DNA of 64,000 bases from the NCBI GenBank assembly GCA_017893485.1, contig CM030366.1, positions 46,188,283-46,252,282 on the forward strand, in the 5' to 3' direction. Below the pieces are notes generated by a model. That model saw only the letters and a program-made list of their open reading frames with translations. It was not told the DNA's origin and made no database searches. The position numbers and the translations under genes were made by a program. This DNA comes from Hemerocallis citrina. Lineage: Eukaryota; Streptophyta; Magnoliopsida; Asparagales; Asphodelaceae. Shown here in pieces: positions 42,126 to 54,700 of the stretch (positions are counted from its first letter, which is position 1; each line of letters starts with the position of its first letter).

Positions 42126-44037
42126 TGTAAGACCCCGCAAAATAGTATAAGTTCGTGCACAATTGAGAGTTGTACGTATTAATGAGATTTTCTCAATTTT
42201 AATTGAGTAAGTGTTGAGTCATATTATTTAATATGTTTTGAACCCGACAATTAACATTTGTGAAACAGAATTGAGATATTTTCTCAATTAAATCTTGTAT
42301 TGTCCCGATTATTCTATATAAAAATCTTTTTGTGCTAGCAATTATCTTGAATATCACTATTTGTGGATACAATCATTTTCTTCAGATTGTATATGTATAC
42401 ATTTGTGTTGTATGAATGAATACGTGTATATAGATATATATATTTATGTAGGTATATGTATGTGTGTATGCAAATTTCTTCATGATTTACAACTCTAATT
42501 AAAAATCCTAAACAAATCCCTAATTAACCCTAAAACTACTTAATTACCCCAAACCCTAATTAACAAACAATGGGCCAAGATGAAAACCATGGGCTTGTTC
42601 TTATGGGTATGGTCACCCCCATTCTCTTCTCACCCCCCATGGCCGGCCATCCACCCCTCTCCTCCCCCCCCCACCCCATGTAAGGCCCTAGTGTCATCAA
42701 AACATATTTTTCTTCATGTTTCCTAAACCTAAAAACTTTCTATACTTCAAAAATTCTTTCATTTTCATTCCTAAGCATTCCTACACTTCAAGACCTGATC
42801 ATTAAGCCTAGGAGGAGAAGGCAAGGGGGTGAGAAATGGATCTAGGAGGAGGAGTCCAAACAAGGAGGGAGGGAAGCAAGAAGAAATCAACAAATTACAT
42901 TGTGGGTGACATATCTAAACTCTATGCATGTTAAAGTAGAGAAAAAAATGTATGTTGATATTGTGATAGAATTTAGACTTAAATTTTTTACAGTAGCATT
43001 TTGATCATGTCTAGAATAACTCCACCAAATTTTGTAAATTTTGGATAAGGGTTGATATGTTTAATAAATCCATGTTGTTGCTGATGTTGAAATTTTCTTG
43101 CTGTTCTAGGTAGAATTAACATGTTTGACTTATAAAATTCATAACTCCATGACTACTATGAATTTAGTGTTGAAATTTTTATTGTAGGTTTGCATGCATG
43201 TCTATTTCAATTACCCCCATTTTTTATGATTTTTGGATGATGGTTGATATTTTTAGAAATTATTACATCTATACTGGGTAAAAGAGATATGAACTGTTTT
43301 AGGTTCTGTATTGAATTTTTTTTTGTGTTAGGTTGGAAAATTCTTTCACTCTAAAATATATGGACTTTTAAGCTGAAGTTTTTATTAATGATTCTTATAT
43401 GTGTCTACAGAAATTCCACCAATTTTGGTAAATTTTGGAGATGATATGATATTTTACAAAGTTCATGTACTTATAACTGGGATAAATTGTTCATCTCTAT
43501 TTTCATTATAAGTACTTGTTACTCTAAAAAATATAACTCTATGTTAATAGATAATTTGAATCTAAAAATTTTACAATAGTAACCTTAACTCAGTGTGGAA
43601 CAATCCCACCAAATTTCATAATCTATATAATAAAATAAAAAGAAAGCTATCAAGTGGCTCTCCTTCAATCCTTCCAAAATCAAAGGCTCAGATCTAACCT
43701 TACAAAACATATTTTCTCTCCAAAAATTTTCCCCCAAAACTCAAATTCAAATCCCCCCTAAAACAACTCCTTTATTTATTTAATTATTTCTCTCTCTCTC
43801 TTTCTCTCTCTCTATATATATATATATATGAAAACATTCCAGGATGCAATAACTAGATATTTTATTGATGTAATTTATGATGTAAAAGGTTATGTAAGAT
43901 TATATTGTACAGTGTAATATTCCAGGATGCAATAAAAGTTTTTAATTTCCTGTATTTTATGTGTTGTGTGACTATTTGAAGTAAAGATTCTTGCTTGGGT
44001 CTAGAGTTCCCAGAGTTGGGAAATTCTGGGTGTTACA
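42126..44037 (+). mobile_element. Solo LTR, family F, 1912 bases
   Basis: Starts TGTAAGACCCCGC and ends GGGTGTTACA. It lies inside a unit of the 115-base array; flanks GCTAG and TCTAA are probably a decayed duplication, since the unit reads GCTAGAGCGACTCC elsewhere. It has a poly(A) signal at 43931, GGAGGAGAAGG near 42810, GTGGGT at 42902, a CT/TA microsatellite (43790-43830) and several weak 'ATAACTC' type repeats. Confidence 0.85.
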
Positions 44038-44042
44038 TCTAA

Positions 44043-44205
44043 AGCGACTCCTAGCCATGATTTTAGACAATGAACTTGGTGTTTGGAGAGTTAGCAAGTT
44101 GCGAGAGCTGTTTAAGTGGCAAGTCGGACCTTGACCTGGCTTGCTTGTAAGTTGTTGGAGCGACTCCATGCCACGAGTTTGGACTCCAAACTTGTTTTTC
44201 ATTTT
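44043..44205 (+). repeat. 115-base tandem array in element X, right part
   Basis: Continues the array of 41490-42121 for about one and a half units (AAGTGGCAAGTCGGACCTTG near 44115) and ends at GAGTTTGGACTCCAAACTTG. Confidence 0.8.
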
Positions 44206-45240
44206 AGGGGTGGTGCTTTTTTGGGTGTTGGAGCACAGATAATGAGTTTTTGATAATTAAGGAAAACTTAGATCTCACCCACCAATTTGATATGATGTGA
44301 GGCCAATATTGGTGGATGTATGTGGAATTGGTGGCTGAGATACAGCTGAAAACTTGCAAAAAATCCTGAAACACAGGAATTTTTCCAGCGAGAGGCCCTC
44401 CGATGATCAAGTCAGTAACTCAGGAGTATCAACTGAGTTTTTGTGGACAAAATGTTCATTACCTGATAATGAAGGAAGGAGAGCTATATTTATAAGCTTG
44501 AGGGGGAGCAGTTATTCAGAAGATTCCCTAGCTGGTTTAGAAGGTCCCCTAAATCAAGGGATCTAATCAGTTATTATCTTCCTATTTTTGGGGATTTGAT
44601 TTCCAGCCATGATTGAGTAGTCAATCTCTCATAATTGGGCTGCAAATTAGCCCCCTTGTGGGATGATCTGAGGTAGAGGGCCTATGGACCGCCCATGGAC
44701 AGACGTTGGGCTTGTAGCTGCTGTAAGATTAATGTTTCACCCTTAGGATCCCCATTCGGGGATCGTACAAGCATGATTAGCTATAATTTTCACCCACATC
44801 ATAAGCCCCCCACTCCTAAAGGATGAGTGCAACAACATTCGATGAGTATTTCTCTTCTGGGGATGTTCATGATCATGATCGAAGTTATTGATGGCAGTTA
44901 CCGTCTTTCAGAGCATCAAAGTAATTTTCCCCACATTCCGATTGACTTTCCAAAATTTTAATTATTTTTCAGAATTTTTAATTATCTTTTCTGAATTTAT
45001 AATTATTTATTGGATCTTTAATTAAAATTTCTAAATTGATAATTATTTTCAAAATATTTAAATTAGTTTTCCTAATTTATAATTAGTGTTCAGAATTTTT
45101 AATTAACTATCCCAATTTTTAATTATTTTTTGGAACTTTTAATCAACTTTTTTGAATATATAATTACCTTCACTATATTACTCAAAAATCAAATGGGGGT
45201 AAGAATTTCAAAGAGATCTTGCGGTCATTGTTGGGTCCCA
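44206..45240. other. Element X spacer with promoter-like segment and AT repeats
   Basis: No gene is recognised. 44206-44820 is moderately GC and contains CTATATTTATAAGC (near 44481) and a C-rich CCCCCCACTCCTAAAGGATG (44805). 44930-45180 is an AT-rich imperfect repeat of AATTTTTAATTA-like units of about 25 to 30 bases. The segment may be part of a promoter or LTR of element X. Confidence 0.4.
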
Positions 45241-45244
45241 TGCT

Positions 45245-45990
45245 AGAGTGCCTCGAAGTACATGCCGAGTGCCGACCTTGAATGCCTTGGCACGCTGAGG
45301 GACGTGCCTACAAAACTTGAGAGCATTTTGTATGGCTCGAATCAATGTCATGGGATGCAGCTGAGCGAAACTTTGAAGCTTTTCGCAAGTGGCTTAAAGT
45401 CCATATCGAGGGACGAGCCAACAAAATTGAGGCGCTTTTCCTGAGTGGCTCAAAGTTCGTGCTGCGGGATGAGCCTGCAAAATTGAGGCATTTTTTTGCG
45501 AGTGGTTCAAAGCCTATGCAAGGGGACGAGCCTGCGTAATTGAGGCATTTTTTTGCGAGTGGTTCAAAGCCTATGCAAGGCGACGAGCCTGTGTAATTGA
45601 GGCATTTTTCTCAATTGGCTCAAACTCCATTACGAGGGACGAGCCTGCAAAATGAAGGTACTTTTTGTGAGTTTCCCAAAGTCCATGTTGAGGGATGAGC
45701 CTGTGAAATCGAAGCATTTTTCGTGCGTGGCCCGAAGTCCATGCCGAGGGACGAGGCAGTAAAATTTAGGCTTTTTTTGCATGTGGCTCGGAGTCCATGC
45801 GGAAAGATGTGCCTGTGATATTTTGGTATTTTTTGCATGTGGCTCAAAGTCTATGCCAAAGGATGAGCCTGCGAACTTGGGGAATTTTTTTCATGTGGCT
45901 CAGAGTCCATGCCGAGGGATGAGCCTGCAAAATTTCGGCTTTTTTTGCAAGTGTCTAGAAGTCCACGCCGTGAGATGAGCCTAGCTTGTG
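45245..45990 (+). repeat. 57-base tandem array, about 12 units
   Basis: Units contain AGTGGCTCAAAGTCCATG, CGAGGGACGAGCCTGC and AAAATTGAGGCATTTTTT, with GACGAGCC near 45413, 45470, 45528, 45584, 45642 and so on to 45975. Many spacings are 57, equal to 19 codons. Several units are open in one frame, but no start or family is recognisable. Confidence 0.85.
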
Positions 45991-46176
45991 AAGATGAAAG
46001 ACTTAGGTATTATGTCTTTCTTTTGAGTTGCTGATGCACGTGTGCTACTTGTAGGTTGGCTTATGTCACCATTGCGGAAAACGAATAATTTTTCTCATTG
46101 TAGCCAGTGGATGGAGGTGTAGGGCTAGGGTTCTTCTACATCATCGTTGTGGATATCGAGGAGTCTCTCTCTCTGC

Positions 46177-46183
46177 CTATATA
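46177..46183 (+). promoter_or_regulatory. Putative TATA box of element X ORF
   Basis: TATATAT within CTCTCTCTGCCTATATATCC, followed by a CT-rich leader and an ATG at 46294. Confidence 0.5.
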
Positions 46184-46293
46184 TCCCATACCTCCTTCTC
46201 ATTTCACTCTTTACTTTCTCTCACCAGAACTTTTTCGGACACTCTGCCGATCTTTCTGACAACGAGTAACCAGATAAAATATTATTTTTTATT

Positions 46294-47229
46294 ATGTCAA
46301 GGATTCAGTCTGATGCCTCCTCCTCTACCTCCGATCGTAGAGACCTACCCTTGCCGTCCCCCTCGTGGTCAACCCCGGGAGAGGAGGTTCCCTTCGCGTC
46401 GTCTTGGAGGCAGGAAGGAACATAGGAAGGTGAAACATCGGAAGCGGTTGTGGTCCCTTCTGATGAAAAGGAGGGAGAGAAGGAAAAGGAAGTGGAAGAG
46501 GAGGTGGAGGAGGTTCCCTCAACCGAGAAGGGCTCTTCTGATAAGGTTGTCAACCCAAACCCCCCTCCTCGACCGCCAAGGAGAAAATGGAAGTTCATTT
46601 GGCCCACGGACCAGGAGCCAAAGCCCCTGGAGTACGAGTCGAAGAGGGGCATTTAGCACCCCTACTTCTAGGAGCCTTTTTCGATAAAGATGTATCACCT
46701 CCTAGACTTAATCAATTTTAGAGTACAGATGTTGTCCCCCAGCTGGTGGAAGATCGAGGCAGACAAGATGGCAAACACGTTAGTGAAGGCTGACCTTCCG
46801 TTGGTTTGGACCTGTTACTTCATCCTCCAAGAGTTAAAGCTAATGATTCCAAACCATGGGCTCCAACCGACCGATAACTTAGCACCGTTGTTCTGCATGT
46901 GCCCACTAGATGTATTCGTCTTAGGACTCCAAATGTCTATGCACCCTTTAGTTAAGGAGGTGTTGAATTGGGCTGGGGCTGAATCCAACACAGTACGGGC
47001 CCATCTCGTGGAAACAACTTGTTAGCTTCATCATGTTGTGTGGGGAGAAAGGTGTACCCCTGAAGCCCACATACTTCTGGATGTGTTTGGGCCTCAGTAC
47101 TGGTAAGTTGTACGAGGGGTGATGTTTCTTCCCACCTCGCCTCGGGATGCGTGCTGTACATGACCACCTGGAATCTATCAATGATTAGATGTCAAAATTC
47201 TTAGTCATCCGGAGTATCGAGACCAACCA
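46294..47229 (+). pseudogene. Element X ORF, N-terminal part (gypsy-type transposon ORF-like)
   Basis: From ATG 46294 the product has a Ser/Pro/Glu-rich, low-complexity N-terminus (EKEGEKEKEVEEEVEE). A folded part begins near 46690: MYHLLDLINFRVQM, MANTLVKADLPLVWTC, LDVFVLGLQMSMHPLVKEVL, then, after a frameshift near 47000, SWKQLVSFIMLCGEKGV and PTYFWMCLGLSTGK. The pattern of a helix with LP/MHP..KEVL and a following W..LV.F..LC resembles the domain called putative gypsy type transposon (PF04195), which is found in many plant repeats and has no known activity. TAG stops lie near 46411, 46654 and 46669. The frame crosses the LTR-F insertion at 47229 and resumes at 61284. Confidence 0.5.
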
Positions 47230-48349
47230 TGTAGCGCCCCAAATTCCTATATTAGGAACTCGTGACACAATCCATAGTCTTACTTCAAATGAATCCAAAC
47301 ACATAAAATTCACAAGAAATTAAAAACTTTTTATTACATTAAATGTTATTACAATGTCCAATGATTACAAGAATTACAATAAATTATTACATCATGAATG
47401 TACAATAAAATTAGACAGTGAACTTCTACTTGGATGCTTTCCACGGCTTGAGTTTTCCCGCGCTCCCCACGATCAGGTAGTTCTGCAAACTCACCAAACT
47501 GTGGACACGTCACTTGAACGTAAATGACGCATTGCTGATGAAACCAACGACTCCAAAACTTCAACAACCAGAAATATTGATGCAAAAGAAAAGCATGATG
47601 TCAAACCAAGTGTTAATGTATGCCATGGCCTAAATTTAATGCTCACTCGAAATGCACAAGATGCTCTTATTCTAATGTGCGTCTGATTGGAAAGATATGC
47701 ATCCCATACTACACATTCCTCAATCAATTGACATTCTTCAGATGATAGGGTTTGATCCCCTGCCTTGCATCCTACTCTTGTGCTCTCTCTCTGTTACTGA
47801 CATTCTAGTGATGAAGAGGTTGCAGTCGTACGGTTCAGTCTCGTCGCTGTAGTCAATAGTGGTGTATGTACCCTGTTCATTTTTTACTATGCCCGGTATT
47901 GCAGTCGAACAGCATAGTTCCGCCACTGCAGTCAAACAATGGTGTTGTAGTAATTTTGCCTTCCTGGACCTCATCAAAAAGCTGCTGTACAGACATGGTA
48001 CCCCCATTCACCGAAGACATTAGAGTCTTACTCATCGAGTCGTCTCTAAGTCCCCTGCCTGCATTGAGCAACATAGAACTTGGCGGATTCTTAGAGTTTC
48101 CCATAATCTCCACTTTACTCGTCCTTACATTAGACCAGAACATGCAGTCGAGATGACATCACCACTCCGGTCCTTATCAAAAGTTGTTATAGACATAAAG
48201 GTGCTCCACGGTACCCCCTGTTCACCGAAGATATTAGAGTTTTACTCACCGAGTCTTCTATAAGTCTCCTGCCCGCATTAAACGGAATTAGGACTTGGGC
48301 CAGTGTAATGATGCCTTGTGTCCCCCTGACAGGTGAGTACACACCCACT
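47230..48349 (-). mobile_element. LTR, family F, outer piece 1
   Basis: The plus strand begins TGTAGCGCCCC, homologous to 61434 onwards. Together with 60682-61278 it forms one minus-oriented LTR, shown by perfect AACCA duplications at 47225-47229 and 61279-61283 and by restoration of the element X frame across it. The piece ends near 48349, where gypsy-2 sequence begins without an LTR, so both may have lost bases. It contains ACGTCACTTGAACG (from 47507) and CATCCCATACTACACATTCC. Confidence 0.88.
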
Positions 48350-49015
48350 AATGCTTACAACAACAGTTACCATGCAAGCATTGGTATGGCACCTTATGAA
48401 GCTTTGTACAGGAGGAAGTGCAGAACACCCATCTGTTGGTACGAGGTTGGAGAGAGGCAGATGTTTGGGCTAGAGATTGTGCAGCAGACGTCAAAGAAGA
48501 TCGAGCTGATTCCGAAGGGATTAGTCGAAGCTCAAAGCCGGCATAAGATTTATGCAGATACTCGGTGTAGGGACTTGGAGTTCGAGGTTGGGGATACAAT
48601 TTTCCTCAAAGTATCTCCGAAAAATGGGAGTAATCAGATTTGGGAAATGAGGCAAGTTGGCGCCGAGGTACATTGGGCCATACAAATTTTTTTTAGGCGA
48701 ATCGGTAAAACGACGTACAAGTTGGAATTGCATGAAGAATTGGCACAGGTGCATGATGTGTTCTATGTATCGATGTTGAGGAAGTATGTTCCAGATCAGA
48801 GTCATCAGTTGACGGAAGTGCCCGATGGATTGCACCTAAACTTCAGCTATAGGGAGCAACCTGTGGAGATTGATGATCGGCGGAAGAAGGTGTTGCGAAA
48901 TAAAGTCATACCAATGGTCAAGGTTTTCTGGATGAATTAGTTGTTCGAGGAGGCCACTTGGGAGCCGGAGGACTGCATGAAGAACGATTTTCCTGAACTC
49001 TTTGTGTAATTTTAT
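48350..49015 (+). pseudogene. Gypsy-2 integrase C-terminal part and chromodomain-like tail
   Basis: Only the end of pol is present: NNSYHASIGMAPYEALYRRK, CWYEVGERQMFG, RDLEFEVGDTIFLKVSP, VHDVFYVSMLRKYVPDQSHQ and the tail VLRNKVIPMVKVFW...EEATWEPED, ending ELFV TAA near 49007. The frame 48308-48940 is open to a TAG at a position where gypsy-1 has glutamine (NQLFEE). Near 48640-48690 the GPY/F region is garbled by small shifts. It is closely related to gypsy-1. The whole 5' part of the element is missing. Confidence 0.9.
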
Positions 49016-49074
49016 TCTTTTACTTGAAGTTGTTTCTTTTCCCTATTAGCGGTAGTTCTGAGAATAAAACTATT

Positions 49075-49089
49075 CTAAGGAGGGATTAA
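49075..49089 (+). other. Polypurine tract of gypsy-2
   Basis: TAAGGAGGGATTA-like purine tract directly before the 3' LTR, like the one in gypsy-1. Confidence 0.75.
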
Positions 49090-50460
49090 TTTAACATTCT
49101 AGAAATTTTAAATATGTTTTTGGAATTAATAAATGATTTGGGATGAATTTTTGTGATTTATTAAGCATTTTTCTAAAATTTATCATTTTGCACGTGCAAA
49201 TATTTTTCTTGGGAAATAAAAAGTCAGAGAATTTATTCGAAAAATCTAATCTTTATTAATAGATAATGATTCTAAATTGTCTGGATTTTTATGAATAATT
49301 TATGACATGTTTGCAAATATTTGAAAGTGAATGACTTTTGTGTAAAATTGCCACTTGGAAGCAAATTTTTGAAAATTTAATTTTTCTGGGCTGCACATGA
49401 GGACCGGCCAGATTAGAGGAGTTAGGGGATTAGTTTTTTACTCTAATTGATTTGATTTAACTCAACTAATTAATTTGGAAAGATCTATATATGTAAAGAT
49501 TTATTTTCTTAAGGGACATTTTTGTAAGATTTTCGTAAAACCCTAAAAGCCAGACCCCGGCCTATATTAGAACCGCAGTAGCCGTTCTTTTCCTCTGTTC
49601 ACAAAATATTATCCATTTATTATTTCTTAGAGTTTTGGTGGCTTGGATCTTTCTAGTTTTTGCAAGGAGGATGATGAGCTTTTCTTTCTTATTATTATCA
49701 TCCTTCAAGTGGTCTTCTATGAGGTGGGTGGTACTTCTTATCTCTTGATTTGTTATATACTTATAGAATATGATGATTGATCAAGTAGGACATATGTTAG
49801 GATTTTGTATGATTATAAAACTTGATGTAGTTCTATTAGAGAATGAATCTCAATGAATGAGTAGTCAAAATAACATCTTTCATGAATAAGAACATAAATT
49901 GATAAGTGACCTTTCATGCATAGATGGTTGAAGAATGTTAGAGATTAGTAATGCACAAAGATTCTTACTTTTCCTATATTATGCTTGAGTAATCACATAT
50001 GCACAAGAATGAGTATTTTCCCAATTTCATGTCAGTCGATAGAGTCGGTCGACCGCAACTTTTCGAACTTCCTGCAGCGGTCGACTATCACGACTGAGTT
50101 TTCACCATCTATTTTACTACATTTTGCATGAATATTTTCCCTAATTTGTATGAGCCTTGTATGAGTCGTTGTCTAATTTGGAAAGGATCTAAACCTTGTT
50201 TTTATGAAAGTTTGCAATTATATCATGTGTGAACTAGTATGTGATTAAGTAATGGGTTCACATATGCACAAGAATGGGTAAAGAATTAGTGGTTATTGTT
50301 TTCCTGATATTGTACAATGTTTGGTTTTGAATGAGAGGATTGATCATCGGCTTGGGGTTGGATTTAATAAGTAATGAATGATTTTGAGTTTCGTTAAGTT
50401 TTGAATTGGAATATATCGACTATTGTATGCCCATTGTATGATAGAATTCAATCGTGACAT
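49090..50460 (+). repeat. 3' LTR of gypsy-2 (family D), piece 1
   Basis: Starts TTTAACATTC (TG changed to TT). It has TTGCACGTGCAAATATTTTT (49188), a donor-like GAG/GTGGGTGG at 49724 and GGTCGACC-bearing repeats (50030-50100). It is cut by solo LTR-A at 50460 and continues at 54701 and 59216. The pieces total about 3.27 kb. Confidence 0.88.
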
Positions 50461-51384
50461 TGTCACGCCCTGCTTTCCAAAAGAGAATACGGAATACGGA
50501 TACGTGACTAAGCCCAGCGAATGATTTTCATCATCCATAAGCTGTTCAAGAATCTTTACAACATTTCACAAAAATGATCAGAGTCGGAAGCAAAAGAATC
50601 AACCAAGAATGCATATGTGAATCAAAATACCAACAAGAATACTTGAAACCAAAATATATTAATCTCAAATAATCCAGATCTGAATAAGTCAATATCTTGG
50701 ATCACATTGCCCAAATACAAATGAATCCAAGTACAAGATACATTATTCAAAGCAACAAGAAATAATAATAATAGCAGGAAAATCATAATAGCAAAACTCC
50801 AGCAACTAGTATCTCATCTCGCCTATTCCATTGGGCAGCTGATCTCCAAAATCTGCAATTTAATAAATTGCAGGAATAGGAAAAAGAAAACAAACTCCCG
50901 TCAATGCAATTTACGGGCCGCTTGTAGTGCGGATACAAGTACATGGAAAAAACTAACTAATAACATGGAATATGCATGATAACAAAATAGAATACTAGCA
51001 TGGCAAGATGAATAAGTGTAAGTGGCATGTATCAAATGTCAAGTAACAAGTATCGTGTAAACAAGCAACAAGTATCAAGAGTCAGGTATCACGAAATCCA
51101 GTAACAAGTGTCAAGTAGTCAAGTACAAGTAGCAAGTAGTAAGTATCGAGTAAACAAATATCAAGTATCGTGTATCATGTACAAGTAATCAAGTATCAAG
51201 TGATCATGTTCAAGTCTTGTATTTATTACTATCTAGGTAGCACTTCATGCATCCCGGTTTTTACTACATGGTTGCTACATACAATCAAATTTCGTTTAGG
51301 CCTAGTGGTGGGTTTCTATAGGGCCGTGTACTCAGGCATCAAGTCAAGTAACATGTAACAGGTAAACAGGCACAAATCACGTAG

Positions 51385-51590
51385 TGAAATTGTGGCAACA
51401 GAAACAAGCATGAATCATGCAGTCATGAAATATGGCAACAAGTAATAACAGGCATGAATCATGTAATCATGAAATATGGCAATAAGTAATAATAACAGGC
51501 ATGAATCATGTAATCATGAGTTCATGGCAGAATATAATAATAACAGGCATGAATCATGCGAGCATGAAACATGGCAACAAGTAATGGGAT
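51385..51590. repeat. GGCATGAATCATG tandem repeat
   Basis: Four or five units of 40 to 55 bases containing CATGAATCATG and AATCATGAAATATGGCAA. Confidence 0.8.
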
Positions 51591-53219
51591 CACGGGCCCC
51601 CTTCTGAGTACACATACCTATATTGTCCACTACTAAGGTCTTTCCCTTAACCCCGGCTTGATCATTTGTTATTATTATTAAACAGGCATGTACGTGTCAC
51701 AAAACAGAGCAAGAATATCATTTTATGAACAACAAGTTCAGGTTGTAAGATAAACATGTACGGGTGCAAGATAACACATAAAAGGATAAAAAAAAACCAA
51801 ATTCCTAGTTCAGGACAGCATGACCACTGAGATTCCTGTTGTTACAAATATGCAAACCTGAATCTGTCGAAAGTTCTAGAAAATAGACTCCCGTACGAAT
51901 CCAGTGAATATAAATATGCCATATAGTAATTCACAAAAACATAACTCAAAGCTGATTTGAACCCAGAAAATACGTTCAGCCAGAAATCAATAAATCGAAT
52001 TCAAAGTCAGGAAAACAGCATCAAAACACCTCAATTAAATCCAGGAAAAGTCTGGGGTATTCCTCTATATGTCTAGTATCAAAGTATAAAGTTTCATAAT
52101 TTTCCAATAAGATTAGTTCAGTCAACAAAAAGCAGAAAACATCAAAAAACGATAGTTTGGCAAATCTGGAATTCCCAACACTGCTGTACGAAAACTGTAA
52201 TATCTCACAAACCGTGAAACGAAATCCAGATCCATCTAAAGGAGAAGAAAATAGACAAAATAATCTAACTTTCATATTTCACAAAGATTTTCCATACAGT
52301 AAAAGAAATTAGGGTGAAAATACAAGTCTTTACAGAACAGTGAGCAAAATCCAGCAAGTATAGTTTTTATTCGAAAGCATGAAACGGCATATAAATCTTA
52401 CCAAATAAATCCACCAAAATTCTGGGTAATCCCTAGTCAAGTGTAGAAATACTGTCCAAAATTTCAAATCAAAAAAATATATTTAGCACTAGCATAAAAA
52501 TAGTTTAATCATCGAAATCATCAAGAAACGAAATCTGGAAATATAATACACCTCTGTAATAAAACAATCATATCTCACACATACGAAAATGAAATCGATC
52601 AAAGTCAGAGAGTTTGGAAAGAAGACGAATTTCTTTAAAAATCATGTTTAATACTGAAGTTAAGATACTGACCTTAATATGGTCTAAAATAGCAATCAAA
52701 ACTGATCACTGACAAAATACAGATTTTCCTCTTAACAACAAATCAACATATAACATATGAAACTCATCCCAAATACAACCATATATGTTATAGAGTCTAC
52801 TAAGTGTCCAAACATCATGAAATAGGGTATATAGCATGTCCACAACAAGTATATCATACGGACCCAAACAAACACACAAGTTCTCATAATTAACCCACAT
52901 ATATGATCACATCAAGAACGGTCAAATCCTAAGCTGTTTCATGTCAAATTTGTGTCGTGAGGCAACTATGGTCAATAGTACTATAGAGACAATACTCATC
53001 AAGATACATCACACACGAGTTGTCTTTAGAACCCAACTACACCACAAGCGGAATTTTTGACTTGTATCATACAAAGGAATTGAGTATAAGTTACTTGCCT
53101 GGAAGACGACGACGGAAACGACACAAAAGCAAAAACAAGAATAACAGAAACGGATCCCGGGGCACGAACACAAACACAACGAACAGATCACGAACCAATC
53201 ACAAACACACGATCACGAA

Positions 53220-53560
53220 CAAGATGAGACGATCGAGATCACGAACACATTCAGACGCTGAGATCGAAGATCAAGATCAAGATGATCAGATCAGATCGGA
53301 CAGTCAGATTTCCCTGATGATGAAGATCAAGATCGACCGATCGAACGGCTGCGATAAAAAAAAATTGATGATCATCATGATCATGACGATCAAGAGAGAT
53401 TAGATGGCTAGGATCTAATCGGATGATCAAGAGGAGATCGACGGCCCACATCCAATAAAGCATGATGATCAAGATCCAACAGACAGCAAAGATCACCCGG
53501 ATGTTGATGATCAAGATCAAATCAATGGATGGCTAGAAATTAATCAATCAAGATCAGGAG
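53220..53560. repeat. GATCA/CATGATC-rich low-complexity stretch
   Basis: Dense GATCAAGATCA and ATGATCATGA words, many of them self-complementary. It lies on the AT-rich side of the CpG-rich segment of the family A LTR. Confidence 0.7.
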
Positions 53561-54700
53561 ATCAAGATTGCAATCACGTTGGTGATCGGACGGCCCACAA
53601 TCAACATGATCAAAACCCAACACAAATAGCAAATCATCAAGGGCTTCTGCTGTCTGGCTGCACGACTTCGGTGATGGAAACCAAAGGACACGACGAACGG
53701 GGAGCGACGGCCAGGGGGGATCGCCGGCAGAGCTGTGGACTCGTGGCTAGCTAGAGCAGGGCGGACAGGGTGAGCGGGAGGGCGAGCGAGGAAGGAGACG
53801 AAGGGGTGCAAGGTGGCGAGGGAGAACGGAACTGGCGACGGGATAGGAGGAGAGGGTGGAGGAGCACAGGGGATGAGGGAAGAGAACGGGGGAAAGGAAG
53901 ATGATGGGGCATGCTGGGGAAAAAGGATCGGTGCGACTGAGGGGCACGTCGGAGAGGGAAGGGAGCGGCTAGGTGAGATGTAGGAGGGGAGGCAATGGGG
54001 CACAAGAAGGCGGCTGAAGATTGGGATACGAACAGGCATGCATGGGTTATATATAGGTTGGTGAAGTTTAGGGTTTAGGTGGGTTTCGGGTATGAGGGTA
54101 AAACAGGATAGGGAATGTAAATGGGTATGGGTTAGGTCTTAATGGGTTTGGGTTATAGGGTAAGGGATTTAAATGGGTATGGGGATTTAAATAGGATAGT
54201 TGGATTTTAATGGGTTGTATGTAATTGGGTTTTGGGTTTTTATATTGGGTACTAAAATCCAATAAGAATAGAATTAGGGTTTTAGGATTATTAAATCAAA
54301 TAAAAAATATTTATTAAAAATATTAGGCAAAAATTTGATCTCTATAAAAAAATGTAATTTGCATTACACTATGGAGTTTATTTGAAATAAATACTATTAG
54401 TAAATAAAAGTGGATTTTTAACAACCAGTCAAAAATAACAATAATAACAATAATACTAATAACAATAATAATAATAATAAAATGATAAAAATAATAACAG
54501 TATTAGTAATAGAAATCAGAGTGTTAATAACAATAATAAAATTTACAAATAAAATTATCGTTCGAAATAGATTTTAATAGAAGATCCAGCATTACATTTT
54601 GATAAAAGAATTTGAAAACCGAAAAAAATAATTTGCAAAAATTTGAAATACAGAAAATACACAAAAATTCGTTTTTGGGAAAAACAGGGGTTACAGACAT

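Larger units (their letters stand above)
50461..54695 (-). mobile_element. Solo LTR, family A, 4235 bases
   Basis: The plus strand starts TGTCACGCCCTGC and ends GGGGTTACA, flanked by perfect GACAT duplications (50456-50460 and 54696-54700). It shares conserved blocks with 2166-5524. It carries an AAGTATC-type low-complexity tract (51000-51230), an ACAGGCATGAATCATG tandem repeat (51385-51590), a GATCA-rich stretch (53220-53560), a CpG-rich segment (53640-54010) and a TATA-like box on the minus strand at 54048-54057. The GC-rich part is open on the minus strand for 161 codons but resembles no protein. Confidence 0.93.

Noticed and set aside
46305..46652. Minus-strand Ser-rich ORF over the element X N-terminus
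   Set aside because: Antisense shadow of low-complexity Glu/Pro-rich coding sequence; the plus strand has the TATA-like box and conserved motifs.
53554..54039. Long minus-strand ORF of 161 codons in GC-rich sequence
   Set aside because: It lies in the CpG-rich leader of solo LTR-A, is rich in Pro, Ser and Arg as expected from low stop density, and is not conserved in the other family A copies.
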